The translations under genes and the position numbers were made by a program. This document shows positions 39,261 through 52,320 of a stretch of 64,000 nt of DNA, piece by piece (position 1 is the first letter of the stretch; the number at the start of each line of letters is the position of its first letter). A model generated the notes under the pieces. The model was given only the letters and a program-made list of their open reading frames with translations, ran no database searches and was not told where the DNA came from. This stretch comes from Rhopalosiphum padi (lineage: Eukaryota > Arthropoda > Insecta > Hemiptera > Aphididae), in contig NC_083599.1 in assembly GCF_020882245.1 (NCBI RefSeq), positions 45,534,748 to 45,598,747 on the forward strand, written 5' to 3'.

Positions 39261-42200
39261 CGCACGCGCGTACGGGTTTGTGTGCAGTTCGTTAATTTTA
39301 TATGTTAATTTTATATGAGTAAACGTCGTTGCCAATACTATCTAAGAATAGAAGAAAAACACGCACACGCACGAAATATATAAGTATATAGTATATATTA
39401 TAATCGTGTTTAGCAACACGCGCATGCATCTTTCCCATGATTTTAAGAACTGTGACTAAAAGTATTTCTAAGTTTAGAACAACCTCCGCTAGTCTCGTTT
39501 CGCCGAATAAACTACGAGATTATAATATTGAATACGTATATTGTATATATATATTTATAATGTATTAGGTCTCTAAAGCGTTTTAACTTTCCCTTTGAGG
39601 CTTGAATAATATTTTACAATTCTGCATGCCCTATTTTACCTATACTATCTGATATAGCAGCTATAGTATTGCACAACTTTACTCGTCATCCTGTCAATAT
39701 CCTGTATAGTTCATCTGTGCCATTTTTGAGGAGGAGATGAAGGGGTTTCCAGGGGATAGTCGTTCGCATCAATTTTTTAGGATAGAAAAATATACTGTGT
39801 CGTTTCAGTTCTTATCAAATCACAATAATGTCTAGCGTATATATAGGTAGATAAATACATTTTTAACTGTGGAATTTATCATTATTGGTTTTGTTTTTAT
39901 TACCTTTTTTTTATGATAAATAAAATAAGGGATAAAATGAAAATAAATAAATAGAAACAATAAAGACAAAACTATAATAATTACATTTTGTACTACGCAA
40001 TAAGTATTATATGCGGACAGCATTTCAATATATTATGTATTACTCAGAAGTTAGAATTAAAAATACAAAATACATTATGCAAAATACAATCGTAACTCAG
40101 TTGCTCCATGGATACATTTAACAATTTAGTGTAGATAATAAATGACATAACACATTATATTATATGTAAATACGAGAATTGCCTGGTTTGGTTACTTCCC
40201 CTTGCAGCCATAATAACTTATTGATTTTACTGACGTTCCGGACTTTGGCTAGTATTTACTTTATAGGCCGTTCTACGCATGTTTTATATTATTATTATTC
40301 ATTAGTCATTACTTTAAAGTTATAACTCATCATTATACATTTATACCATACATAAAGTGAATGTAAACATTACAAATTCTGTACCGAGTCATTTCATTGT
40401 AAAATTATATTATTTATATAAACTACCTAAAACACACTTAAATAAAAGTTAAATAATAATATAACAAACTTTTAATAACTTTTGAATTTAGTATGTAGGT
40501 ATTGAACATTTAATAGAAACCTAAAAACATTATGTTTTATTGAAATAAATCAACGAAAGTTGCCAAGTGTACATAAAGTTACATTATAATTGTGTCTTAG
40601 AAAAGGTTTAAATTTACTATGAAACTCTTAAAATACTTAAAAATATGAATTCAAAATTAATGCTATTCCATGGTTCTATAACTACTTTTTTTACCTATCT
40701 ACAAACTACGGTATACTGTACATTCTTGATAATAATAACAGACGAGATAACGAAGCATGAAGTAATGAAATAAGTTTTATTTTATATATTTTAAAACATT
40801 TGTAAATTTTACATGAAACTACAAAATTTTTGTAAACGTGATACTTTTGTAGTCTAAAAATTGGAAATGTATTTATTATAATTTATTTTTGTAGTACTAA
40901 AAATAAATCCATTTATTTTAAATATGCAAAACTTGTATAATAATATAATATTTTATACTTACCTGATATTTATAATATGTAATATTAAGTATATTAAGAC
41001 TTCAGAGTCAGACCAAATACTAATAATGTATTTAATTTTAAAAATAATACAAATATACTATTAAATTACAAATATATTTTACGACTCAAAAAATATTAAA
41101 TTTAAACCTATATGTTTATATTCATTAATGGCAAAGTGCCTTCGATAAAGTTTCTTTAGTGAAATAACATCATGGACATACTCGTAAATTCTTTATATTT
41201 ATATATAGACAAATATTCACCGTATTATTGTATTAAAGGTATTAATATACTATTATTTATTAAAGGCCCGGATTTATATGCAATAAAAATCTATAAAATA
41301 TGCAGATTCATATCATAAACATTCAAAAATATGCAAAACGATTTTTTTTACAAATTAACTAATCACGGTTTCAAGTAAAAATATTACACAAATTAAATAT
41401 ATCATGTATAAAAATGTTTATTAAAAAAAAATACAAAATAAGATTTTTAATGGCATTGTATAAGTATAAAAGTATTATAGGAATAAATTATAATTTTAAA
41501 ATTCTAAATAACATTATTTTAATGAAATTGTGTTTAAATGTTTTATACTATTTATATTAAATTATTATTATTTAATTAATTATGTTAAATTTTATTCGAA
41601 TCCGTTTGATATTAACATTAGAATAATTTATTAATAATTATATTTAATATGAGTAACATTTTCTTACTTACCATATTTAGGTACTATAATTATTATTATA
41701 TCGTTTGTTTTAGCTAGATACAATGACGAAGTTAAGTCATTTTCACTCATCAATTATTTTATATTTATAAATTTTTATTTTCGTATAAATTTGATTAAAA
41801 TCAAGTAGATATATATGTTTTTCGTAAATCCAGTCTAATATCTAATATAATAAATACTAAAACTATATTATCATATATGTATTATAATTACAAACAAAAT
41901 AAGAAATCTACACACAATGTTCCATTTTAGTAGTCGAGGTCGAAAATAAATCTATATACTTTGTTCAGAAATTTTTATAATATTAAATTTGTTTACACAA
42001 TTGAAACAAAATAACTTATCATTATACATAGATTTTTATACACGAACCAATATTATGACATTAATAATTACATAAGCCAACCAATACTTGTGCACCTACA
42101 CTTACGTGTATTACCACTATTACCTAGTCTTCCATATAATCTTATATATACATCATATATGATATATGATTGATTTATCCAAATTGAATCATTTTAATAG

Positions 42201-45200
42201 TAGTATTAGGTATTAGTGGTATTACAATATAATATCTCATAATGGGTAAAGTTTTTCCGTTATTTTTATAATAATAATTTGATTTATATTATTCATAAGT
42301 TCATAACATTTGTGCAAACTAACTATAGGTACTTTGCTCAAGAATTTCTTTAGTCTATACTTCGAGCATTGTTTGAAATTTTGAAGTTTTAATACTCATT
42401 ATCTTTTTACACTCGGCCAAAAGTTTATACCCAAAATGTCTACTTTGCTGAACATATATATATATATATAGTTATATAAATTAGAATAATATAATGAATG
42501 TATAAAACTGTTAAAACTATAATATAAATATTATTATCATACATTTTATTTAATTTGAATATTTTTTGTCAATAAAATTGTTTTTTTTTCAAACATTTAA
42601 AATTAAATTAAATTTTAATTATATATATATAACAAAAATGACTTATTTGAAAGAGAAGGGTGTCCATTAGCATACAATTTTATTATAAAAAAATAAAACA
42701 GCATTTAAACATACCTATAGTATATAATCAAAACATATTAACAATTTAACATAATATATTATAATATAAATACTTAAAGTACATAAATCATATTTTTAAT
42801 TAAAAAATAATAATAATAATTACTTTTATGTTTTAGGAGGAATTTTGCTCTTCTATGCCGTGTTTTATTCAAGTTTGGCATGTATGTTCGCCATATGCAT
42901 GAAAGTCCTACTATCTACGTTGAACGACCATACACCTCATTTCACATTGACCAGCTCAATAATCGGCACAAACCCTGGTATGTAAACGTAATATCTTGTT
43001 CCATTTTAACTATACGTTTAAATATAATGAATAATTAATAGTTATTATTTGATCTATATTTTGGTGCATTAACAGAATTCTGTTATGTTGACTTATTCAT
43101 AATTTACACATTATACACACTTTATTTGGTTATAGCTACTTAGATAGGTATTGTAATATATTTAAACTTAAACTTATAAATAGAACAAACGCAATTCGTA
43201 CATCAATTTAATTATTTTACAAATATTCTAAAAATGTCTTCAGTACCTATTTTATGTGTATTCATTTATAATCTTGATCAAGATAACTTTATTTTACTGA
43301 TAATCTCTGAATAAAATAAAATAATATGAAATTTCGATGAGAATTTGTTGTTAGTTTAAGAGTTATATCTTCACAATAGGATTTTTTCGGGACATGTACC
43401 ATTAATTAATTTTACAAATAAGGCTATAAATATTATATAATGTACAATCACGCAATGTGTAATAGTATTATTATGAATACAGACTAAATGTATTTTACAG
43501 GACTAGGATTTCGACCCATGTCTCCGAACGTCGAAGATGGATCACTAATTTACTACGCAGCGGATAATGCAACTAATGTAGAAGCATGGACTAATGAATT
43601 AGATAAGTTCCTAGCTGGTTAGTAAAAAAAAAAATACCACATACATATATGATAATCATAAACGTAAGCTATGTTATCTTGTAGCACGAACAAAAATGTC
43701 TACTACTGGTAAAATTGAACCTACTGATCTCTACCATAAATATATCTAAAAGTACTAAGAGATCCCACACTTGTTTATTGAAAAATTATCCTACACGCGT
43801 TATGGCGTAATGACTTGAGTAGTTGAGTTTTATTTTTAAAAACATTTTTGAATTTATTATATGAAATCTATTGTATATCCTGATAGCGAGTGGGGTAACC
43901 GTTACGCACTCGCATACACATGTCACTTTACGTCAAAAATTGAAATTATTTCATGGTTACCTCCTAATTGTTATTGTAAATCATAGCCCTAAACGAGTTC
44001 CAACATAGTACTAACTTGAGTTTTATACCGATAGTAATTTTGAAACCGGTTTTTTTTTTTACGTTAACATTATCTTTCAAGCCAAATTTTGCTCGTACAA
44101 TGTACAACTTTTAGGTAGTGAAAAGATTAAAAGCTGACTTTTTTGAATTGGTTTTAGTGTATAAGAACAAGACACTGTTGCCAGACAAAGGTAATAACCA
44201 ACAAAAATGTGGTTACAATATTCCACCACAAAAGGACAAGGTTTGCGAGGTCAGCCTGTCAAACATGGGACCATGCTCATCTGAATACAAATATCAATAT
44301 CCAAAAGCTCAGCCCTGCGTTTTTATTAAGCTCAATAAGGTTTGTATTCATATAAGTTAATTAACAAGAATTTTAAATTTATGCACGATGCCTTTATTAT
44401 ATTGTAATAAAAATATTGTCAACTTTAATATAAAATTAATATGCATATTAGATGTAAGACAAGTATTTATACATAAATTATCTTGATTGATGAATTATTA
44501 TCTGATTATTGTATTTAAATTATTATTCGATTATAAATATTGTGTAGATTTTCGACTGGGAACCAGAATTCTATAATAACAAGACAGACATTCCAGCTGA
44601 TATGCCCCAAGAACTTAAAGACAAAATTGCGCAAAGAATGAAACATGAGGTAAATTGTTTCAGAATAATATTCGATAATATTTATTTGATATTTTAAATA
44701 CAATACCAATTATTGTTCATATGTACATTTATAGTTATTTACAATATGGGTCACCTGCGACGGAGAAGCGCCAGCAGACAAAGATAATATTGGACCTCTA
44801 AAGTTATATCCACAGGACGGATTTCCTGGCTACTACTACCCGTACAGAAACAAGCGTGACTACCTTAGCCCATTAATCGCCATACATTTCCTAAATCCAA
44901 AAAGTGAGAGTTTAGAAATATTTTTATTCAATAACGTTTACTTAATTATTTCCAAACATGTTTTCTTAGATGAGTTAAATAGGTACATACTTCATATACA
45001 GTTAAGTATATTAGTATATCTATTAGGTACATTTATACTTGTATACTATTGAAAGGAGGCTTTGTGAAAACCGTTTAAATAAATGCAAAGGGGATTATTT
45101 TATCCAATATTATAGTTGATAGTTATAAAAATATATAACAAATGTAATCACGACAAACCTATTTCTAATATTTCTATAATTTTCGAATTAAATAAAAATA

Positions 45201-46122
45201 AAAAATATACGTATAATATTTGTTGTAGTTAAGTTAAGTTTACATGGTGAGTAATTTTTGTTTATTTGTTGTTACTATAGATGGATAGACTTCCTGAATA
45301 AATCATTATTTATTTGTAGTATGGCCCAAATTACATTATATCTTTAGTTTTGTACAATTTATAAACTCTCATTCCCTATACTGATTCTACGTGGGTATCA
45401 GTAGTGTACAAAAAACATATCTATCCTATAATATAGTCTAATTTACGTAATAAAATCTACGGAGCTTCAAAAATAAAGAATTTTAATTTTAAACAAAAAA
45501 AAGTGATAACTTATGTTTATTACAACATATGCAACTAATAATTTTAAATGTAATTTAATTTGAATGTGTCCACGGAGCCCCTATAACAGCTAGAACACAG
45601 GTGGGGAGCTACTCACTCTATACAATTAAGTATTCATACTATATCGTAGAGCACTAAAGTCGTGAAAACAATAAAGTTTAAAATGGCCACTGACCAGGCT
45701 AACACAGATCGTCTACCTCACAGACTTTAAACATCCGAATTTAGGTGGTTATAGCCCATAATTACCATAATAAATAAATAAAATAACTTTAAAAACTGTA
45801 AATTTACAAAAATTATCAAAACAAAATATTATGTATAACATCAAGGAGTTTAAAACAAATTTGTGTATTATTTGAAATTTTCTAAGATTTAAAAAAAAAC
45901 GTAAACGCTAGTTGAACTTTAGAGTTCTATAATTATTACCATTATTTGTAAGTAAAATGGTAATATTTAATATACTTGACTTAACTGACGGCTTTTTTCT
46001 GATTCGTTGCAGGACATACTTTGATCAACGTGGAATGCCGTGCCTGGGCCAAGAACATATTTTACAAACGCAGCTTGCAAAACCGTGAAGGTTCCGTTCA
46101 CTTCGAATTGATGATTGACTAA
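36961..46122 (+). CDS. Na+/K+-transporting ATPase subunit beta (nervana-like), intact
   Basis: Seven exons: 36961-37111, 42837-42977, 43501-43617, 44158-44339, 44548-44649, 44735-44903 and 46013-46122, 323 residues. It is a type II membrane glycoprotein partner of the sodium pump alpha subunit. Residues 1-50 are cytoplasmic (NGIGYEWEYAKVK ... SWG). Residues about 52-77 form the membrane helix (ILLFYAVFYSSLACMFAIC). The ectodomain has six cysteines (four in exon 4, then VTCDG and VECRAW) for three disulfides, NAT and NKT glycosylation sites, the motif FPGYYYPY followed by YLSPLIAIHF, and the conserved ending GSVHFELMID. Exons 2, 4 and 6 have the same lengths (141, 182, 169 nt) as in the minus-strand paralogue. 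The 5.7-kb first intron is typical for regulatory introns. The ATG lies in GCCGCCATGG, an excellent Kozak context. Confidence 0.97.
37112..42836 (+). other. Intron 1 of the plus-strand beta-subunit gene
   Basis: A 5725-bp intron (GTAAAT ... TTTTAG). Its first 2 kb is GC-richer than the rest. It contains a GT repeat (39206-39257) and a lone hAT-like end (AAAGGCCCGGATTTATATGC near 41265). I see no exon inside, although an alternative first exon cannot be excluded. Confidence 0.7.
39206..39257. repeat. (TG)26 microsatellite
   Basis: About 52 bases of uninterrupted TG/GT repeat in intron 1 of the plus-strand beta-subunit gene. Such tracts are usually length-polymorphic. Confidence 0.95.
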
Positions 46123-47280
46123 AGTTGCAGACTTTTAGTCGATGATAACGCCGCTAAACCATTCGCTTTGTTCTCAGTTTGTTGATGCATCACAAAACAC
46201 AGAACATAGCCAGTTTATTTTTAGTACTATATCGTTGTATTGTTAATTGGTTTAAGTGAAATCCCAACAAAACGCGTTTACTCCTTTTATAAAAAATAAT
46301 AATAACGTTAGGTAATTTTTTTTTTTGTTTGGCTTAGGAATATGTCTTAAAGTTAAACATACATTTATATATATATTATATATATTAATATTAATAAATA
46401 AAATAAGAGCACAGAAAAGTTAATTGATATATACTTATAATTCAAGCTTAAAAAATGCTGTGCAAATTCACAGTTATACGATATGTATTAATCTGACGAC
46501 TTCAATGATTATCACTGCCTATAACTTTTTTTTTATCATACTCCGTAAATAGGTGTAGGTACCTATAGTGATTTTTACCATAAATAATGTAGTTGGTTCG
46601 TTTAATTCGTTCGGCTTGTTTTTATAAGCAAATTCGGATACAACCAATGCAAGGTAGGCAATCTAATGATAAGAAGTAGGAACACTAAACCCAAATTTTT
46701 CATCAAAAAAAAAATTAAATAAATAATTATAATTATGTCATTTGAACTGTCATTTAAACTATTTACACACCGTCGTCAGTCTAATTTTTCACTTTAAATA
46801 TAGCCGTCACCATATGCGGATATTTGGAATTTTTGGGGAGGGGGGTGGACTATTATTATTATTATATTTTAGCATTACTTAAAGTAAAAGAGCCCGCACT
46901 CTTATTACAATTTATATAGCTCATGGATAATGAATATTTGAAGGGAGGGAAACATTGGATTTTTGGTGAGCTAAGTCCCCGGATGCTCCTACATCGATAG
47001 GTCCAGGATACCTAGTGGCGATATTTCGGGTTTGATGGGGAGCAATATTTTTACCGAGTCTTTTACAAAAATGATAAAATATTATGTTTGTCCCACCCGC
47101 GTTTTTGATTTTCACTATATAGGTATTTTGTATCATCGACTTTCATTGCGATCGTTGGATATTTGCCTATCAATGACTGCATAACGTAAACATATTTTAA
47201 TACCAATTACAACAACTACAGCCAATAATATTAAGAATAGCATTTTAATACGGGTAAAATAATATTAAATTATATAAAAA
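46123..47280 (+). other. 3' UTR and spacer after the beta-subunit gene
   Basis: The stop codon at 46120-46122 is followed by AT-rich DNA. An AATAAA at 46393-46398 could end the transcript. No other gene is supported. Confidence 0.5.
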
Positions 47281-47449
47281 CATTTTTTTTTCTTACGGAG
47301 AGACGCCGGAGTCCGACCAGCCAATCCTAAAGATTCGCATTGCAAGCCTTAAAAAAAATAACACGGTCAAATCCACCCCTTCTCCCGAAATGACGTGATG
47401 GAATGTACCTACCCTGTACTCCAAGTTTCTTGTCTAGGTGTTTTTTTCA

Positions 47450-47512
47450 CCTTTATATCCCATCAGTCTCACCTCGCGCACAGTCGCGTGTTTTGTGTTT
47501 ATTTGAAACTCG
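47450..47512 (+). other. Possible noncoding first exon with good donor site
   Basis: A GC-richer stretch (CAGTCTCACCTCGCGCACAG ...) ends in AACTC|GTAAGTAGG, a near-consensus 5' splice site, within DNA that is otherwise featureless. CAGTCT also resembles an arthropod initiator. No plus-strand coding exon follows within the window, so it would belong to a noncoding RNA or to a gene whose coding part lies further right. This is weak. Confidence 0.2.
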
Positions 47513-47801
47513 TAAGTAGGGAATGTACGTCTCGAGTTTTGAGATGTTTTAATGTTTTCGTGTCAGTATGACGTGAACCGTGAACTAAATATATAGTATT
47601 ATGCTTTTTTCCCCTCCCGTAGTCGAGTGAAAAAGTCTTAGCAATACGCAATACTATAGTATTGTAAAAAAGTTTTACAACTTGCGACTTATAATAAAAT
47701 ATTATATTATTTATGTATAAACATAAATTTATACTTGTAAATTAGATTCGGTGGGATTCATTAATACATCCATTTCAGAACTCCGTCGATACATATTAAT
47801 A

Positions 47802-47919
47802 ATTATAGGCAGTGTTGGGTTGAATGACTTTTTAAAGTAATTTCGTTACGGAAATTTGTAATTTACGTTACGTGTTGTATTACGTACTTAAGGTAGGTAT
47901 ACCCAACTCTGATTATGGG
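47802..47919. mobile_element. Tiny hAT-like MITE (102 bp)
   Basis: Positions 47810-47911 start CAGTGTTGGGTTGAA and end ACCCAACTCTG, an inverted terminal repeat. Flanks ATTATAGG (47802-47809) and ATTATGGG (47912-47919) match at seven of eight positions, which supports an 8-bp target duplication. The inside contains inverted words around GTAACG and CGTTAC. Confidence 0.75.
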
Positions 47920-48599
47920 TAGGTACTATGGAACAGAATAATCGCATTTGAGAAAATTACTAATTACCTATAAAATATTATTATTTTTAATAAACATATA
48001 TAGGTACTTGCCTATTTAATCGTAATATTTTTTAAGCTATCGTTGTAATGATGTAATAACCAAATTTAATATTGATTCTCGTAATTATTATACATACATT
48101 CGACACTAGATTAAAGTTTATAGCTATTACATATATATATATATTATTACATTAAGGAAGTTATTGATTATTTAAAATTTTAATATGTTGATGTAGAGAG
48201 CTAAGTAAAATTGGATATTCTAGTGGAATATAGAGTGTTTTTAATCGTATAATTGTTATACCTGTTTTGTTTTACGCGGTCGAAAGGAATATTATATTAT
48301 GTAATTTTTAGGTACTTATTAATTATGTAAGTGTATAATGTGTATGTAATAGTAGTGCGGCGGGCTGTGGTTGATGATTTTATTATTATATATGTAAACG
48401 GAATCATATAGATTATAGAACTCGTTAATGTAGATGTCCAGCAATTGTTTTATTTATCATTTAGTATACCTATACACTAATTTACACAGCTGGCAAACAC
48501 AGTGGTACTGTTAGCTGAGACTTTAGAACTTTTACAAGGGCGTTGATGCTGACATTCGATGCAAGTGCATACCTAAAAGAAGTACTTTTTATATATTTT

Positions 48600-49122
48600 A
48601 CAGATTGCTTATTGAAAATGATGGACGGGACGCTTTGTAACACAAAAAATAGCATTTTTATGGTCTTAGGTCTTATCCATTTTTTAGATTTTGAGCTAAG
48701 CGTTAAGTAAATACATGGACTTTCAATAATAAGTGTATTTTTTTGTCTAAAGAAATTTATTTAGGAACTTATACTTATACAATATAAGGTTCCTCGTAAA
48801 GTCGTAAGTTATATTACTGGAATTTAAAAAAATATATCAAGCATAATTTCATAAAAATATTTTATGAGCGTCTAAATAATTTAAATTTTGACGAAATTGG
48901 TCATTCATGAATAAAATAAGTTATTGATAAGGCTAATCAGCGGCCCCAGGTCATATGTTGCCCTCGACGGTGTCTCAGGTGTTCAATATGATTTGTTATA
49001 AATGTTTAAATTTAATAAAATATTCCAAAAATGTATTTTAAACACTATTTTATTTTAATAATTTATAAATTACATATATTAAATATATATTTCAAATATA
49101 AAATACCAAATACCTAATTATT
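48600..49122. repeat. Degraded family A-like sequence
   Basis: TTAGATTTTGAGCTAAGCG near 48685 and AAGGTTCCTCGTAAAGTC near 48786 resemble the terminus and an internal block (ACAAGGTTCTCC) of repeat family A. The order is right but the sequence is far diverged. Confidence 0.35.
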
Positions 49123-49924
49123 AATTATGACAGGGTTGGGTAAGATACTAAAACAAAGTATCATGATACATATTACATGCATTTAGTGTATCTAGATACA
49201 AGATACAAGATACATGTATCTTTATGATTTGATACATGATACTTTTATATTTCCAATTGAATTTTATTAACTATTAAACGTAAAAGGTCTATACAAACAT
49301 ACAGTATACACAATACACTATACAATCCATACTCTAAACTCTATAATAGTTTAGTATTATAGTCTATAGCATAAATAGATTATAGGTACAATAAAATCAT
49401 AAATATTAAATAATACAATAATTCAATACACATTATAAAATTATTAAATCATTATATATATTATGTACATAAATACACCAAAATTAATAAATTACATAAA
49501 ATTACAACTTAAATTTTACTTCTATATAATTATACATATGTTAAATTGGTTATGGATTAATCGTTAAAAATGGATATATAAATTTAATTTGTTATAGTCT
49601 TATGGTTAGTTTTTAAATTAAATGTTGTTTTTATAAATAAAATCTTGATTTTCTTTAAAAAAATTTAATAAATAATAAAAATTATCATTATTGTTTCATT
49701 TATCTAAGTTTTGAAGGTTCTACAAATCGAATTAAAATTTCTTGGTACTATTCAGTACAAATATTTACAATAATAGTATCTTGTATCTTTTGACAAAAAA
49801 TGATACAAGATACCTCTAAAAAATGTATCATGATACATGATACTTGATACTTTAAAATTATGTATCACGATACAAGATACAAGATACAATTGTATCTTTG
49901 ATACTGCCCAACCTTGAATTATGA
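49123..49924. mobile_element. hAT-like element full of GATACAAGATAC repeats
   Basis: Positions 49131-49916 (786 bp) lie between perfect 8-bp direct repeats AATTATGA (49123-49130 and 49917-49924). The termini are inverted: CAGGGTTGGGTAAGATAC on the left and CAAGGTTGGGCAGTATC on the right (reversed). Both subterminal regions are packed with GATACAAGATAC and GTATCATGATAC words, likely transposase binding sites. The centre is plain AT-rich DNA without coding capacity, so it is nonautonomous. Confidence 0.85.
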
Positions 49925-50743
49925 TAATACAAAAAATATTTCAAGATTTTTTTACATTAGATGCACTTATTTTTAATGTGATAGTATTTCGTTAAGTATA
50001 AAAATGAAAGTCTTGGAATTTTGTTCTTCCAATAATTGAATGGAGATGCTCATCCGTTAACCATGCTCTATGAACTGGTTTTGTCTGTTTCATTCAGTAA
50101 ATATTAGATCACATAATGAGCCAATTAAGTTAAACTTTATATTATCATGTTCTACATTTGGCATAATTTTCAAAATATTTTCACTTTTTTTGAGCTTTTT
50201 TTAAAAATTTGACTTTTTTTTATACAGAAAAAACTATTAATTTCATAAAATAAACTTGAAAATTTAATACAAATCATACAAGGTTCCTCATAACTCATAA
50301 GACATAAGTTGTTCTTAAATCTATTTATTATACAATAAAAATAGATATATTAAAGATAGATTAAATATCTTGCATAATTTTTTTTTTATGAACATTTGAA
50401 GTTCAAATTTTGGTAAAATTCATCAAAATTATGAAAATTTGCAAATTATTTATAGTTAAAAATGTATAAAATGTTCAATTATTTTATAACTCAAGCTTGA
50501 AGTAAATAATTCATAATGAAATCAAAAAACGTAGAAGCACACATTTTTTTAAACAGACAATTGACGATTAAATTTGGAAGAAATTATATACATATACGCT
50601 AACAATTTGAATTACTTTATTGTAATTCAAAACTAGTATGCGCGGGGACATGAAAGCAAATAGCTATAGGTACTTGTTTTAATATTTTATTATATTTTAT
50701 ATACTTTTAAGCAATAAAATTTAAATTATTTTTAAGCTATTGT

Positions 50744-51120
50744 ATATTTATTAGTGTTAGGCAGAGATATAATATTGTGTATCGATATCGTTCGATTTTT
50801 CTGATATTGTATCGTGATATCGTAATTTGTTCGATATCGATATCGTATTAAATTATATTTTTATAAATTTGTTAATAAAATTTAGTATTTAATATTTATT
50901 ATTGGTACACCAAAATAATATAATAATTCACATTTCCCGGGAACACGTGTACAAACTTTATCAGCTGACAAATATTATTACTTATAAGTAACTAATATAT
51001 TAGTTATTAATTAATGGTTTATTACACAATACAATATTATAGAACGATATCGGTGTCGAAAATGTGTTACAAATTTACAATATCGAATTATCGATATCGT
51101 TGTCCATCACTAATATTTAT
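50744..51120. mobile_element. MITE with ATCGATATCG subterminal repeats
   Basis: Positions 50752-51112 (361 bp) lie between perfect 8-bp direct repeats ATATTTAT. Ends are inverted (TAGTGTTAGGCA left, TAGTGATGGACAACG right, reversed). Clusters of TATCGATATCG occur near both ends. The 8-bp duplication points to the hAT group; no protein is encoded. Confidence 0.75.
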
Positions 51121-51289
51121 ACACCAACACCACAAACAGGACGAACTTTTTCATACCGTTCTATGGTAAGTCTATATTATAATAAAACTTAAAAGTTTAT
51201 AACAAAAATAATAAAAATATTTAGTATTATAAATTATAGTGATATAATAAATTACTAGTTATAACAAAAAATATTATTCAACACTCAGA

Positions 51290-51450
51290 GTTATTTTTTG
51301 CATAAAATGATAATAACATCATTATCGAAATATTGAATTCAAATGTAATACGTCCATAATAATGACCCACTCGACAGTCAACACCTAATGTACAGCAGAG
51401 TGGTACAAACTTTCAAACGTTCATTTTTTTTAACACTATAAGAAGGGCTT
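51290..51450. repeat. Isolated outer tail of repeat family A
   Basis: ATTGAATTCAAATGTAATAC, then ATGACCCACTCGACAGTCAA and TAATGTACAGCAGAGTGG follow the same order as the family A outer tail at 5480-5580. The element body is absent. Confidence 0.5.
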
Positions 51451-52320
51451 ATTTTAAAGCTCATTTGGGCTTGTTTTGCTTATTTGGAAAAGCAAAATGA
51501 GCACTTTATAATCAATTTTAGTGTAGTTGATAATTTATTGCTATATTATTAAGATAATATAGAAAATATTAGTTCCTAAGTATTAATGTGTTTTTAAATT
51601 TGAAAAAATTAAGTTATTAGAAATTATAGACAAGAGTCTTTATTGATGAATATTTTGTTAGTAGGTATTACATTAAACCTATATCTTACAATCTTGATTG
51701 TAATTTGTAATGCTAATATTAGAAATGCATTTTTTGTTTTGGGTAATGATTTAAATTTAGTAGATCTTAATATGTAGGTAGTAGATATAAAGATTAAACA
51801 AAATAGATTAGAAGAAATACAACAAGTGTCATTGCCTAAATAATATAGCTAGTGCAACATTTATTTGCAGGGTCCAATGAGTTAAAAAATATCACTATTT
51901 TAATTGCTCGTGTTAGTCACAGTTCTGACGTTGAACAATTAATAAGTAAAAGAAATTGTAATAAATCAATAAACCGTCAAAGTTTGTACGTAGAAACACT
52001 AGAAACGGAAAATTAATATATTTTTATTAATTTTAACATGCCTAGAGCCTGCTCTTTAAAATTGAGATTCGAGACCAGCAGTATAGATATAGAAATTATG
52101 AAATAATGAAAAAAAATAAATGATAAATTATGAATTTTGCATAAAAAACTTATGACGTGCTGAAGCCAAAGAACAAGAATGGTTTAATTGGATTTTTATG
52201 GCAGTTTCATAAAGAAAATCTAATGATGAAAAAATATCAAACTGAAAACAATTTTTAAAAAAAGGACGTTCTAACATTGTATTGTGTTGTATTAATTACG
52301 AAAAAAAGGTCAAGTGGAGA

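Noticed and set aside
39117..39335. Minus-strand frame with a histidine-threonine repeat
   Set aside because: It is the translation of the TG/CA microsatellite.
46921..47136. Minus-strand frame of 71 codons
   Set aside because: No homology that I recognise and no supporting splice sites.
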